Shown: piece after piece, positions 26,001-36,235 of the stretch | Layout of the letters: the number at the start of each line of letters is the position of its first letter | Position numbering within the stretch: the first letter of the stretch is position 1 | Source: Styela clava | Taxonomy: Eukaryota > Chordata > Ascidiacea > Stolidobranchia > Styelidae | Length of the DNA: 64,000 nucleotides | Reading direction: 5' to 3' | Assembly (NCBI RefSeq): GCF_964204865.1 | Contig: NC_135252.1 | Coordinates: 18,373,383 to 18,437,382 of the forward strand | Translations under genes and position numbers: made by a program | Notes under the pieces: model-generated | The model's input: the letters and a program-made list of their open reading frames with translations, nothing else | The model's database searches: none | What the model was told of the DNA's origin: nothing

Positions 26001-28748
26001 CTGTCAAATTCTGAAGAAATCTTCCTGGATATCCACCGAAAAATGGTGCTGGGAATGTCATAACTTGCGTCTGAAATAGTCATTGAATATTAGACAGAAA
26101 TTATGCACAAAAGCGGCAAAAATATATGCTTCAAGCAAAGAGCAACATTCGCACTAAACTGGCGTATAGAAATAAGGAACGTCGAACTTCGAATTGAACT
26201 AAAATAAGGTTTTTGTCGTAGACAGACTTTTTCAGTCCTAATATTAATGTATATATAATATAATTAGGTTGTTAATGCGCCCGATTCGAGAATTTCAGAT
26301 GCAAGTCATTATTCATTCTGATTCATTAGCCCTTTACATTATTCAGAGATCTTATTTCTTTGATACCTATTTCCTGAAAAGTCAGGTAAAAATTATTAAC
26401 AATAAACGATGATTGCATATGTTTTTCAATTCGGATAACGACTTTAGCCAGGAGTCTACAATGCGAAATTAAAAGCATTATCACAGGTTATATTCGGTTG
26501 AATGTTTTCTGACGAATAAAAATCCCACTTTTTAACCCTATATCTGAAATGACCTGTAGACGTTATCGATGATGTAAAAAATATATAAATCTCATTATTA
26601 TACAGTGTAGCTTCGACGAAACTAAATGACTTTTTTAACAATTTGTAGAAATATCGACAATTGTAATTATTCCCATTTAAGTTGTTTTTGTTTCGGGTAG
26701 GAAAAACAACCCGGCATTATAAGGATCCAACAGTTATAACACAGGTTTATTTATGTGCTTTTTTACTGATTACTAATTTTTTTCCCACATCTATGGCAAA
26801 GCGAAAGATAGAGTTTACGCACAAACCGAGTTAACGGAGATTGGGTTTACTTAGATGTATAATGTGGCTTGGAGGCCCTTATTCACGGCTCTTTGGAAAA
26901 CGCCGAAGTGTGGTGTCCCCAGGAGACATACAGAAGTCATTCCCTTTGGTACTTAGAGTGAGAGTGCGGCCTTGTTTTGAGCAGATTTTTTTTCCAAATA
27001 AACCTAAACTAAACAATTTTTAAGAAGAAAGAACATGAAGTGAAGCGAAATAAATGAAGGCAACATTTTGATTCAGTGTCGCGAATCCGCCTCGATCATT
27101 TTTGTTTCGGAAATGGAACGCGGTCAAAAAAGATTGCGAAACACCGACATATATATGCAATACATCTTGAGGCTGAATGAACTACGCTATAGCACAGTAC
27201 GACGGAATGCGTACTGGTAGCAGATTTAAAATTACATCATAGAATGCTAACCTGATTACTGAGTTCATATCTTCTTTTGTGTCTCGCGAGTATTGCCCTC
27301 AGTGTACTACTCCCCGTTTTGTGCGTTTTTACATAAACTAGAGATCGCGATGGTACGCAATCATTTTTTACAATCGCCTCTGTTTGTGCTTCTTCCGTTG
27401 TGCTGGTTTTAACTCGAGATTTCGACAAAAAAACGCTTTTTCCAATATTCGGCAATTTCACTCCCTACAAACGAACAATTATAAAATATTGTTATTGTAA
27501 AATCAGGTCAGCTGAAGATATGAAGAAGATCAGCAAGACATAGGTCAATGAATACATAGCTATATATCTCGGAGGAAAAAGGGCACTCCCGTAGTATGTG
27601 AACCAAGATGGCGGACACCTGAACATAGTATGCGTACCAGGTTAGGATTGGACCATAATTTTATTCCAATTTTCCCTATTTTAGTTCTATTACGAGTTTA
27701 GGAACTAGCCAAGTGACTCCCGTAGTATTCGTACCTGAACTTATGGCTTAACCCTAAACTGTTCCGCCATCTTGGTTCACATACTGCTGGAGTACCAAAA
27801 AAAGTTAATTAGTTGCATATATGCAAGTATGATGAAGAGCTACTTCAAGGTATGTAAAAAAGTTCACCAACTTTGACAAAATTTTGACCAACAAAAAATG
27901 GTTTTAGAATAAACTAAAATAAATCGAACTGAGTTTTGGTGAACGCATTTTAAAATCGCAAATTCCCCGAATATTCATTCGTGTGCTCATAGCACGGGTA
28001 TTATTGCAAGAAATCGTAAATAGAGCACGCACACAGAGAAAACCATCTGCAAACATTATGGCAAGTTACCATAAAGCGCTATGATAAATTTTCCCCAATA
28101 ATTATTCGCATGCTCACAACACGAATATTATTGCAGGAAATAGTAAATAGAACAGAAACACACAAAAAAAACATTTGCAAATAACACGTTAATATGTCAT
28201 GACGTTACAATGCTAGCTCGTGTGGAGCAAACAGCGGTTGTAAATTGTAATAGGATCAATGACCGAAACTTTCTGTAACTAATAGAAAGACTACGTTAAA
28301 TGGCTCAGGTATTTGTATCTGGACCTTCTGTATTCAAGGTTGTACACTCCTAATGTAAGTGATATGCAAGGTATACATGAACGGATTGCATTTAAATGCT
28401 TTATATATAACTTGGATTTAGGAATAGGCTTTGCAACGTAAATTACTTGCACCTACCAGATTTAACTACATTAAAAACTCATTTTGTGGGCGCACACCAA
28501 CTGGCACTACTCGGCGGGTCGCACAATTTGTCCTTGCGGGCCGCAGGTCTCACATCCCTAGCTTAGATAGTTTTAAATATTTCTTACTAAGAGTAGAAGA
28601 AACCTCTGTGGCGGGCTTCAGCTCATACAAAATCAAATAAACTTACGATTATTTTGCTTATTTGAATGTTGTGCATCACTAACATGGAAGTAAGCAATAT
28701 GCTTATAATAGCAACGTATATCAGAAACTTAGTTGCCGTCTTTTTCAT
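20013..28748 (-). CDS. Galactose-3-O-sulfotransferase-like Golgi enzyme (GAL3ST family), complete, 443 aa
   Basis: Transfers sulfate from PAPS to the 3-OH of galactose on glycolipids or glycans in the Golgi. Coding exons in order on the minus strand: 28748-28647, 27464-27252, 26070-25892, 25052-24956, 21676-21558, 21151-21004, 20565-20449, 20369-20013 (stop CTA in plus view at 20013-20015). All introns are GT-AG and phases agree. Exon 1 encodes a short cytosolic tail and one membrane segment (about residues 8-27), the type II anchor of Golgi sulfotransferases. YVKTHKTGSSTL (about residues 78-89) is the 5'-PSB loop binding PAPS. YITILRNPLKAFESSFYYY after residue 165 is the 3'-phosphate binding motif, and FDLVLITDHLLESLILMK is the later conserved block. 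N-glycosylation sequons include NLT, NMS and NES. Human GAL3ST1-4 are about 420-490 residues. The acceptor substrate cannot be told from sequence. The lysine-rich stretch NKKKRN in the last exon is unusual. Confidence 0.92.
21718..22732 (+). mobile_element. Inverted-repeat MITE copy 1, split by a hAT-like element
   Basis: The start GGCGCTCAAGAAGTGTGTGT and the end CTGCGGAAGTACC are the family termini. A perfect 8 bp duplication ACATTTTT flanks the whole (21710-21717 and 22733-22740). This copy and the one at 60817 define the family ends. It lies in intron 4 of the sulfotransferase gene, just upstream of coding exon 5 in gene orientation. Confidence 0.9.
21838..22623. mobile_element. hAT-like element nested inside an inverted-repeat MITE
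   Basis: The ends CAGTGTTTCCCAACCC and GGTTGGGAAACACTG are inverted repeats, flanked by a perfect 8 bp duplication CACTAGGC (21830-21837 and 22624-22631). Removing the element and one CACTAGGC restores the continuous body of the MITE at 21718-22732. Inside, a segment of about 170 bases with TTTATGTAGGT or TTCATGTAGGT, ATTGCGGGGC, AAACGTTTTTAC and AAGTACCAGCCAAGTT occurs twice in tandem (about 21930-22065 and 22078-22215). No transposase frame. Confidence 0.92.
23943..24432. mobile_element. Two tandem copies of a dispersed element (AGAGAGCTATGCT family)
   Basis: Both copies begin AACAAGAGAGCTATGCT, then A(C)AAATATATGGACA, AATTTTGATGACG, AAAATTTTTATCTTTAACC, AAAGCAATTGGTCCAGTA and GAAGAGAAAAGC. 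The second copy (from about 24146) runs on through a CAA-rich tract to AACGATCGTTATG, which is itself doubled near 24354 and 24401. The same family, inverted, occurs at 29872-30108, and fragments lie near 32830, 40040, 44025, 46360 and 46950. No terminal inverted repeat or coding sequence; class undetermined. Confidence 0.65.
24439..24786 (+). mobile_element. tRNA-derived SINE, nearly full length
   Basis: The head GGCGGTGTGGCGCATCGTGC holds a Pol III A box and GTTTCGAGTCCC fits a B box at the usual distance. A body of about 200 bases follows, including GGATTGCTGGACTCCTCGCC, CAAGTCCATGCTTCCGAAAA and ATGATTAAGCCGTC. It ends with GGGATAAATATGTAAATCC and a short (CCTAT)n tail. This is the most complete copy here and serves as reference for the others. 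It lies in intron 4 of the sulfotransferase gene, in the antisense direction. Confidence 0.85.
25424..25443. repeat. (CAGT)5 tract, possible 3' end of a non-LTR retrotransposon on the minus strand
   Basis: Five CAGT units are followed by AGTTTATTTGTCACC. On the minus strand this gives a sequence ending in tandem ACTG units, as many LINE 3' ends do. The 250 bases to the right have no recognised reverse transcriptase frame, so a truncated LINE is only a guess; the microsatellite itself is certain. Confidence 0.5.
27582..27796 (+). mobile_element. Inverted-repeat MITE copy 2 (symmetric subtype)
   Basis: Starts GGCACTCCCGTAGTATGTGA and ends CATACTGCTGGAGTACC. Both arms carry the CCAAGATGGCGGA or TCCGCCATCTTGG block that marks the symmetric subtype. 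Flanking GGAAAAAG and AAAAAAAG agree at 6 of 8 positions. In intron 1 of the sulfotransferase gene. Confidence 0.8.
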
Positions 28749-28772
28749 TTTATTAAACTCATTAATTGCTAT
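28647..28772 (-). other. First coding exon of the sulfotransferase with short 5' UTR
   Basis: On the minus strand a TTTACAG acceptor precedes the exon, leaving 24 bases of 5' UTR before the ATG at 28748. Such an acceptor just upstream of a start means either a further non-coding exon or spliced-leader trans-splicing. A candidate non-coding donor, CAG followed by GTGAGAG, lies on the same strand at about 28891. Confidence 0.45.
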
Positions 28773-29590
28773 CTGTAAATACAAAAAGCAAGTCTAGAAA
28801 AATATAACGGTAAAAAACTGACTATAGGCAGCATGATCTGATGCCGGGAAATCTAAAGCTTTGCTACTTTTCTATTATAATTCTCTCTCACCTGAAGAAC
28901 TTAACGTTACCTGCGAGTACGGCAAGCAGTAATGAAAATCAGTTATTGTTGTCACTTTAGGGTTCGAAATACCATGGATTAAAATTATCCCGATCGTAAC
29001 AATTATTCTCGTATCGAGTTTCCTATACATCCGATTCGGAATGCGCGAAGTCGCTCAGCAACCTAAACAATTGATTGTCCACGGTAGCTGACCAACCAAA
29101 ACCAAAAAGTGGCTGAAACTGGACCTTCGGGCAAATTTTCTTTTCCTACTTTAAGTTTCACGTGACTGGCTGTATATAGAGTATGGATTGTGCCTTAGAA
29201 ATTGTACACGGAAGTTGCTTAATTTTATTTTTATTATCGAATAAAAATGATCGCTCGATTTGATGTTGCATATGACCATAGATAGATAAAAATCGCTGCA
29301 ATTGTACAGAAGCACAGCTATATGATATAGTGAACTATTTTCATGATTATTGTGTATTAATTGACTTTTCCACGACTATTATTTTCTCCCTCTCTCTTTT
29401 TCAAATCGTATATAAAGATTCATACCAACAAATTAGTAAATTTTTGAATGACTAAGTTTCTGTTTGTGTTTATTACTTTCTTTTATTTCAATTTTTAGTA
29501 TTGACTCGTTTTAAATCTTGGCGTAGCAGACTTATGATAACAATTTCTGGTCCTTTGCGACTCTCTGTCAATTTCAATAATATCCGTTAC
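28773..29590. other. Upstream region of the sulfotransferase gene
   Basis: Presumed promoter and 5' non-coding region for the minus-strand sulfotransferase. I see a possible non-coding exon donor near 28891 and no other clear element. Confidence 0.3.
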
Positions 29591-29597
29591 TGTAATG

Positions 29598-30267
29598 CAG
29601 GGGTCGGCAACCTTTTGTCGCTCGCGGGCCAAAATTAAGGTTGCAAGTCATTTGCGGACCGCGCATATTTTTAGAAAGTTGAAAAACCGAACGGATGGTA
29701 CTTTTTATAATAAAAAAATCAAGCAGTGATACACCTCTTGAATAGAATATAGATTTATTTCCTCATTGCATCTCATAAAATTCCATTTGAATATTTTCAG
29801 CGCCATTGAACCCTTTGCACTTAGCATCAACTTTCCTGCGTTTTGTTGCCATTTGCTTGATTATAATTGGACACGAAGTGGACATAACGATCGTTTCAAT
29901 ATTATGTTGTTGTTGTTCTTTGATACGTTTTTAAAAAGTCGCTTTTCTCTTCGAATACTGGACCAATTGCTTTGAAATTTTCAGTGGTTGAAGATAAAAT
30001 TTTTCTCCAGAAGGCTATTACTTTTTTTTCTCGCTATGACGTCATCAAAATTATTGCCATCGGGTGGCGCTTCGTGTCCATATATTTGAGCATAGCTCTC
30101 TTGTTAAATTATATACTCATTAAACGAGTAGTTGTGAAATATATAATTGTTAGGTTATAATATAATTTAGTCTAAAGAATATATTCGTCGAAGCGGATGT
30201 TTTGTTACTATAATTTAGTGAAGCGTCGCGGGCTGGATTATAGTGCTTCGTAGGTTGCCGACCCCTG
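29598..30267. mobile_element. hAT-like element, 670 bp, with another element nested inside
   Basis: Inverted ends CAGGGGTCGGCAACCTTTTG and GTAGGTTGCCGACCCCTG have a perfect 8 bp duplication CTGTAATG on both sides (29590-29597 and 30268-30275). GCGGGCC/GCGGACC blocks lie inside the left end. An inverted copy of the AGAGAGCTATGCT family occupies 29872-30108. Confidence 0.9.
29872..30108. mobile_element. AGAGAGCTATGCT-family copy, inverted, nested in a hAT-like element
   Basis: Reverse complement of the copy at 24146-24432, from CATAACGATCGTTTCAATAT through CTGGACCAATTGCTTTGAAA to GAGCATAGCTCTCTTGTT. Close similarity to the 24 kb copies points to fairly recent activity of this family. Confidence 0.75.
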
Positions 30268-30275
30268 CTGTAATG

Positions 30276-31439
30276 CATAATTTTTTTTTTATTTGCATTT
30301 GTGTAGTGATTTCTTGCACGACGAAATAAAGGTATTTTGTCTAATGTCTCGCAAAATGGGGAAGAAACCCCGTAGACTTGATCTTTAATAAGATTGACTT
30401 ACTTCAAGTTGCTTGTCTCAAGAAGTATTAGGACGTCAGTTACTATTTTTTTTAAGCGGAATGTGTTGTTATCAGCAATAATATTCCATCACACATAGTT
30501 TTAAATCCATAATTTATTAATTTCCCAGAGGAAAAGCAGAGTTTGCTATTACAAAGTCTTGTTTCGAAACAAGAAAGCCCTCATTCCGCAACCTATTTCG
30601 CTACCTTACTGCATTTACAATTAGGAGTAAAGAAATTTTGTGTCTGAGATCTGAGTTTCTTGCTGGTTCTTTTCTGATTCACATTCGCTGTTATTGACTT
30701 TAAAATATCCGAATATCTATATTTAAATATATTGAAATTACTATGAAATAACACTATGCCGATGTTTTTTGAATAAATGCAAATTATGTTCTGTACAATA
30801 TACAATTTCCGTAAGCATAATACTGACATATATCGTAAAAAAATCAGTTCATTGTCCGCGATTTATTAGTAATTGTCATATTCTATATTTCCACAAGACT
30901 GTATCATGTCGTCGAATTTGGTCAACAAATTGATAAACCCCAGTTAAAGCATTTGATGCGTTTGTCATTTTTTATCGAACTTTCGAATAAGCAATGAATT
31001 CAACGCTTCATACTTATGAATTCTAGTTAAATTACTGAAATTTATCGTAACGTACCAGACAGTACAACAGGAAACTAGATTTACAAGTAATCACTATCAA
31101 GCTAATATCCGTAATGGACAAATCTAAATATTGTACTTGATTATCTTGTATAGCTTCTCTGAAAATCAAAAATCTCTCTATATATATTGGCCTAATAAGC
31201 TCTCTACAAAGGAAAAAATGTCGATTGGTATGTCCAAAGTTAAAGCTTAGAAATTCTCCAATTGGCTAACATTCAAAATAAGCGATCCCAGACGAAATAT
31301 ACAGTTGTCAATTTTCATTTCAAATAAGGTACTAAGTACATTTCCCATTCGTAATTGGTAAGTTTACAACACACCTACAAGGCCCACAATACAAAATTTG
31401 CGATTAAACATTATTGCCTAATATTGTTCACTCTGTGAT
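30276..31439. other. AT-rich intergenic stretch, nothing recognised
   Basis: No exon, tRNA or terminal inverted repeat seen. Short open frames on the minus strand lack similarity to any family I know. Confidence 0.4.
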
Positions 31440-31460
31440 ATTGTTGTTTTCCGGTTCCAT

Positions 31461-31648
31461 TACATTTGAACCCACGTACATTTGAACCCATGACAATTGC
31501 ACCTGTATGCTATTGCACCTATGGAATTTTTTTTGTTTCACGGATAGTTAAACCCATACTAACCCTAACCCATGGGTTTTAGCACCTGCATATAGATTGA
31601 ACCCGTGGATATACACATGGGTTCAAATGTACGTGGGTTCAAATGTAC
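31461..31648. repeat. Foldback element with 32 bp arms
   Basis: Left arm 31461-31492 is the exact reverse complement of 31616-31647. Each arm holds two copies of ACATTTGAACCCA separated by CGT. Weaker inverted matches continue inward (TTGCACCTATGG / CCATGGGTTTTAGCACC). No coding sequence. Confidence 0.8.
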
Positions 31649-32395
31649 GGTCACCTTGTTTTTCACCAGTTGTTGGGATAAGAGAAAGGCAGTGTCGATT
31701 ATATAGTGTTCCAGAACACTAATATTGGACTGGTTTAGGAATAAATTGTAATACAAGTTGTCCATAAAGTCATATATTAAATTAGATAAATAAAATTTGA
31801 TGTACCATGTACTACTATGTATTGAAAACTGACTTTATAACAAAATCGAAATTATAACAAGACTTGATGAGCACACTTCATTATCGGAATTAGGAAATTA
31901 CACGATACATTCTAAGTCGAATACGTTCTTTTGCCAAACTAGATGTACAACTTACAAATGTTCCTACAATACGAAATAAAGAATAAATAAGGGCGATCGA
32001 TACTGTTCGAATAATGAACATATATAATATATATGAAATATAACATGTATGTATGTGTATAGATAGCCCTGGTGACAAATATCCTGGATAAGTTAATACC
32101 TTATATTGTTTTTACGTTAGCTGAATCATCATATTGACACGGCTGACTAAAAATCTAATTCTTTCCCTGGGTATTTGAAGTCACTGTCTAATGCCCTTTC
32201 TCTAGTTCTCGTGGAATGTAGAATACTCTTATGCAGCGTATTCTTTCCCAGTATGTATGATTTAAAATGATCGTATCATCATCATTGATGACCAAACCCG
32301 TAACGCGGGACACGCAACGATAGCTCTCCCATGCCGTTCAAAGCCATTAATGTTTCATTTAATGTTACTTTTTAAACGTATTCTATCGTGTATTC

Positions 32396-32651
32396 AGCAT
32401 TGCAGGGATGGTTATGTGCGAGAGGATTGCTGGACTCCTCGCCGTCGTTGGGTGGTTCACGTAACCGCTGGTCGGTTACGGCTTCCTCCACCACCAAGTC
32501 CATGCTTCCGAAAACAAACAATACAGTAAAAACTAATTCCATACCCGACTTGGAATGGTAACCGCACGAGAGGCCGTGGTTCGCCATATGAATAAGCCGT
32601 CTTATCGGCTTTCCTCGCCCCCGGGATAAATATGTAAATCCTATCCTATTA
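32396..32651 (+). mobile_element. SINE copy, head missing
   Basis: Matches the SINE from GCAGGGATGGTTATGTGCGA through GGATTGCTGGACTCCTCGCC, CAAGTCCATGCTTCCGAAAA and GAGGCCGTGGTTCGCCATAT to GGGATAAATATGTAAATCC and the CTATCCTAT tail. 5' truncated at the B-box region. Confidence 0.85.
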
Positions 32652-32827
32652 TTTTTGCAGTATTTGTGTTCATTGAGATATACCGTGATCACACGATGCC
32701 GCCATTGCGCCACATCATCAAGTATCCTATGAATCCTTATGAATCGATTTTAATTTGAATATATTGTTGTTGTTTGTATGTTGTTAATTCAATTCCTTTA
32801 GGATAAATTTCTTTTTTTATTTGCAGC

Positions 32828-33245
32828 TGTAAATAAACACCAACACGACCAACGCAAAAGCGGAATCGCCACAAGATGCCCATATTTTGATGACATCATT
32901 ACACACACACACAAAGAGTCCAAAAAAATTCTTGGAAATGAATAAGTAATAGCCTTCTAGAGAAAAGGCGTGACGGAGTTGGTAATACTTGACGTGTAAA
33001 TAAAATAAATTTTAACAGCGAAATTATGAGAAAAATATTGGACTCCGTGATGATTTGAAAAACATTAAAATAGTAATAGTCTTCTGGCGGCTACTTTCAT
33101 CTTTAGGTACAAATGTTTGAAATTGACCGGCCCATAACATATGAAAAATGCGATTTCTACCACCTGAAAAGTCGCCCCAACAACATTGATATAGCAAAAT
33201 GTTTGATATGGACACCTCGCGTCCAATAAAAAAAAAAAGCAAAAT
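32828..33245. repeat. Fragments related to the AGAGAGCTATGCT family
   Basis: GCGGAATCGCCACAAGATGC, TTTTGATGACATCATT and GTAATAGCCTTCTAGAGAAA match parts of the family seen at 24 kb and at 46.9 kb, with rearranged spacing. Old, degraded copies. Confidence 0.5.
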
Positions 33246-33346
33246 TTATATGCCCGATTTGCACGCCTTGTATGTATTTCATTTATATAATATTTACCCA
33301 ATCATAGACTTCTCATCTTTATGCGCAAAAGAAGGTATAGTGTTGA

Positions 33347-33549
33347 GTACTCCCGTAGTGTGTGTATCATGTTAGGGTTAGGCCATAATTTTATTCCAAT
33401 TTTTCTTCCATTACGAGTTCGGGGACTGTCTGTGTTAGAAAAGTGAATATACCCCTGCCCATAGGTTTCAGTCCCTTTACATAACTTCATGCTAAGTAGG
33501 CGAACAAAATTAGTTAACTCCATATTGGTACATACACTTCTGGGGCGCC
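33347..33549 (-). mobile_element. Inverted-repeat MITE copy 3
   Basis: In plus view it starts GTACTCCCGTAGTGTGTGTA and ends CACTTCTGGGGCGCC, the inverse of copy 1. Neighbouring AGTGTTGA and AATGTTGA agree at 7 of 8 positions, consistent with an 8 bp duplication. Confidence 0.85.
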
Positions 33550-33584
33550 TAATGTTGATAAATAATCTTCTATGGATTCCAGAA

Positions 33585-33863
33585 TTATCACACCTGTTCG
33601 AAGGCGATATTGATGTGCTTCCTTCTAGTAAGGTTAAAGGCCGCTTCTCTCGACGAAAAAAGAGATCAAGTGATGATTTAAAGCGTTGGTTCTGTTTATG
33701 GTTTGAAAAAAACATGGATTTTGACAATTCTTTATCATCGTCGAACAATGACATTTTTCCGAAGACAAATATCCTGGATAAAGACGATCATTTAATCCAA
33801 ACCGTAAACCATCTTATACCGATTAGTATTACTTTTAAAACATATGATGGAGGCGGATTTTAA
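33585..33863 (+). CDS. Doubtful terminal exon, possibly of a secreted-precursor gene
   Basis: After an acceptor-like GATTCCAG an open frame of about 93 codons runs to TAA at 33861-33863. The codons look protein-like and include RRKKR followed by SSDDLKRWFCLWFEKN, a furin-type basic site such as precursors carry, then an acidic-polar part and the end ITFKTYDGGGF. No upstream exon, signal peptide or family similarity was found. A MITE (33347-33549) sits 35 bases before it, so it may equally be a relic of a broken gene. Confidence 0.25.
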   Translation, partial: LSHLFEGDIDVLPSSKVKGRFSRRKKRSSDDLKRWFCLWFEKNMDFDNSLSSSNNDIFPKTNILDKDDHLIQTVNHLIPISITFKTYDGGGF

Positions 33864-34249
33864 GCAGAAAGTTTTCTAGTTTTAAAGATAAAGATATTAA
33901 GGGTAATTTAAAATTATAAGCATTGTTCCTGCTCGTTTGCAGCTTTTCGCATGAAATGGGTATATATATTATTAGAGTAAGGTTGAGGTATATAAATTAT
34001 ATTTATGCTCTGGATATATTTGTGTTGCAATTGTTATTACTTTGAAAAAGCTAAAGAAAATGCATTTTGAAACCATGTCATGTTGTCATCAGAATAACAA
34101 TATTTTTGAAATGTCGGAAGATTAGTTGTTACTCGCATGCTCGTGTTTTCGGCTTTTTTTTCACTCCAAAACATTTTATATCTCGTCTCGTTGTATTTTT
34201 CTAAACATCGGATATCAGAAACCTCTTTGGCTTTTTCTGTTTAAATTTG

Positions 34250-34461
34250 ATTATGGCGAACACCGGAACGTCGTATGTGTACCAGGTTAGGGTTAGGCCA
34301 TAAGTTTAGGCACAAATACTACGGGAGTCACTTGGCTAGTCACGGAACTCGTAATAGAACTAAAATAGAAAAATTGAAATAAAATTATGGTCTAACCCTC
34401 ACCTGGTACACATACGACGTTCCGGTGTCCGCCATCTAGGTGCACATACTTCTGGAGCGCC
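34250..34461 (+). mobile_element. Inverted-repeat MITE copy 4 (symmetric subtype, left end lost)
   Basis: Arms ACACCGGAACGTCGTATGTG and its inverse CACATACGACGTTCCGGTGT enclose the usual middle with AACTCGTAATAGAACTAAAA. The right terminus GGAGCGCC is present and the left outer terminus is missing. Confidence 0.75.
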
Positions 34462-34794
34462 CATTTTTCAGGTTAACAAAATTCCCTACAAAAACTGGTG
34501 TTTTTACAAATAAATATGTACATGAACTAATTAATAGACTAATTTGTCTATCCAGTAAAATGCCTCGTGAAATGTTCTCGATTATATTAAATTTGCATGA
34601 GTAAATTTGTTATAAAACACAGCGTGTATAACGAGCGATGTTTTCTTGTAAGACTATACAAACTTAGACGAAATATAGTGATAGATTTATGCTTGAGATA
34701 AATTAACGCGAAATTGAACTAGGTTGAATTGAAAAGAAATTCGTCATTTTGATTAGAAATTGTTCGGTATATAATAGCAGAACGTAAAAGTTTT

Positions 34795-35012
34795 GGCGCT
34801 CCTGAAGTATGTGTACCAATATGAAGGTAACTAAAGTTGTTCGCCTATTTTCATTAAGTTGTGTAACGGGACGGAAGCCTATGCTAGGGACAGGGTATAT
34901 TCACTTGGCTAACACAGACAGTCCCGGAACTTGTAATAGAACTAAAATACGGAACATCGGAATACAATTATGGCTTACCCTAGTACATATATTACGGGTT
35001 AACGGGATTACC
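34795..35012 (+). mobile_element. Inverted-repeat MITE copy 5
   Basis: Starts GGCGCTCCTGAAGTATGTGT and carries CCAATATGAAGGTAACT, TATATTCACTTGGCTAACAC and AGAACTAAAAT. The right end (ATTACGGG...GATTACC) is worn. Confidence 0.8.
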
Positions 35013-35332
35013 GAATATTTCATATTCGCATCACAAACAAGGGTTTCTAATTGCAATCAACATTCGACGCATCCCTATCGCACAAACAAATTGGCTAGAT
35101 CGTGTCAAATGGGCGGTAAATCGTTTTCTTCGATCGTGGCGTGAGTTTAAGTGGGTAAAAGTTTAGACCCCTATTCGAGACGTAATAACGGTTGGGGTGA
35201 CAATACCGGGAGAATTGGCACAATCGCCTGACCAAGTCATTCTAACCTAACTTGAGAAAAACAGAGTCAAAGAAAACATATCAAAAAATTAGTAATGGAC
35301 AACAGTGTCCAAAGTATTCTTGGACATCAATC

Positions 35333-35436
35333 GATATTTCAGGAAATATATCCGGAACTAAGTCGGTATTCAGGAAGAAAGCGGACCCAATTCTGAGCAG
35401 GAAATGTTATTAATTTGGATGTTCTTCATAAATTAT
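35333..35436. repeat. Left arm of a 104 bp inverted repeat with 37503-37606
   Basis: It matches 37503-37606 in reverse complement at about 101 of 104 positions, for instance TTTCAGGAAATATATCCGGA and CTGAGCAGGAAATGTTATTA. The two arms enclose about 2.1 kb that includes the first exon of the gene at 36817. Confidence 0.88.
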
Positions 35437-36235
35437 ATATATTCAGGATTCATATTGCAATTTACTTTATTATAAATTTTATGAAAAAAATAAAAAGTAA
35501 AACAGTTCACACAAACGACCGCCAGAAATGAATATTATCTTGTAATAATAAATCTTTTGGGACGTAAAACGATAGATTATAAACGTTAAAGTTCCGAAAT
35601 TCCTTCGTTGGCATGTTTCTCTCCTTTCGTCCCAATAACTCATTCGTTCTGGGAGTGAAGAGTAACAATATACTCTGTTATTTATAATGTCAACACCTTA
35701 CAATCTGTCAAAAGAAAATGACAACTATCGAATAACATGCGCCGTTTTGTTTCACAATGTACCGACTTTCATCAAACCACATGTTGGCTGAGGCTGAGGC
35801 AAAATATATATAACTTGTTTAACCTACATAATTGTTGCAATCACAAACAATCAGAGATTCCACACGCTTTTACTAGTAAATTAAAACCATATATTGAATT
35901 TAGCACTGACTGATTTTGCTCGCGTAAAAAGTTGATTATTCCAGTCAAGGACGAAATTATTTACATGTTACCAGTCATATAATGCATTTTTGTAAAGTGC
36001 TTCCTATTTGAAATGAATGACGATTGTTCATTCTTAGTCTGTAACCATTTCGCTCAGTTCGATTCTAAAATTAATCCTTTGCAATGCGTTAAATAGATTA
36101 TCGATGTGTTTCTTTTTAAAATATAGAAATTGTTCAGAACTCGCAGACAAAGCGAATATGAGGTACCCGCGATATGACAAATCAAAATTCAGCTTTTCAG
36201 TAACTTGCCAATTTTTCCTAACTCAATTACGTGTA

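Noticed and set aside
26456-27023. Possible extra exons or a hAT-like end between sulfotransferase exons 2 and 3
   Set aside because: The known exons join in phase without them, and no paired terminal repeat with target duplication was found.
33302-33754. 150-codon minus-strand open frame
   Set aside because: It crosses a MITE and is antisense to the better candidate exon; no family similarity.
34809-35144. 111-codon + strand open frame
   Set aside because: Starts inside MITE copy 5 and shows the same peptide words (TNM, LSCVTG, IHLANTDSPGT) as frames in other copies.
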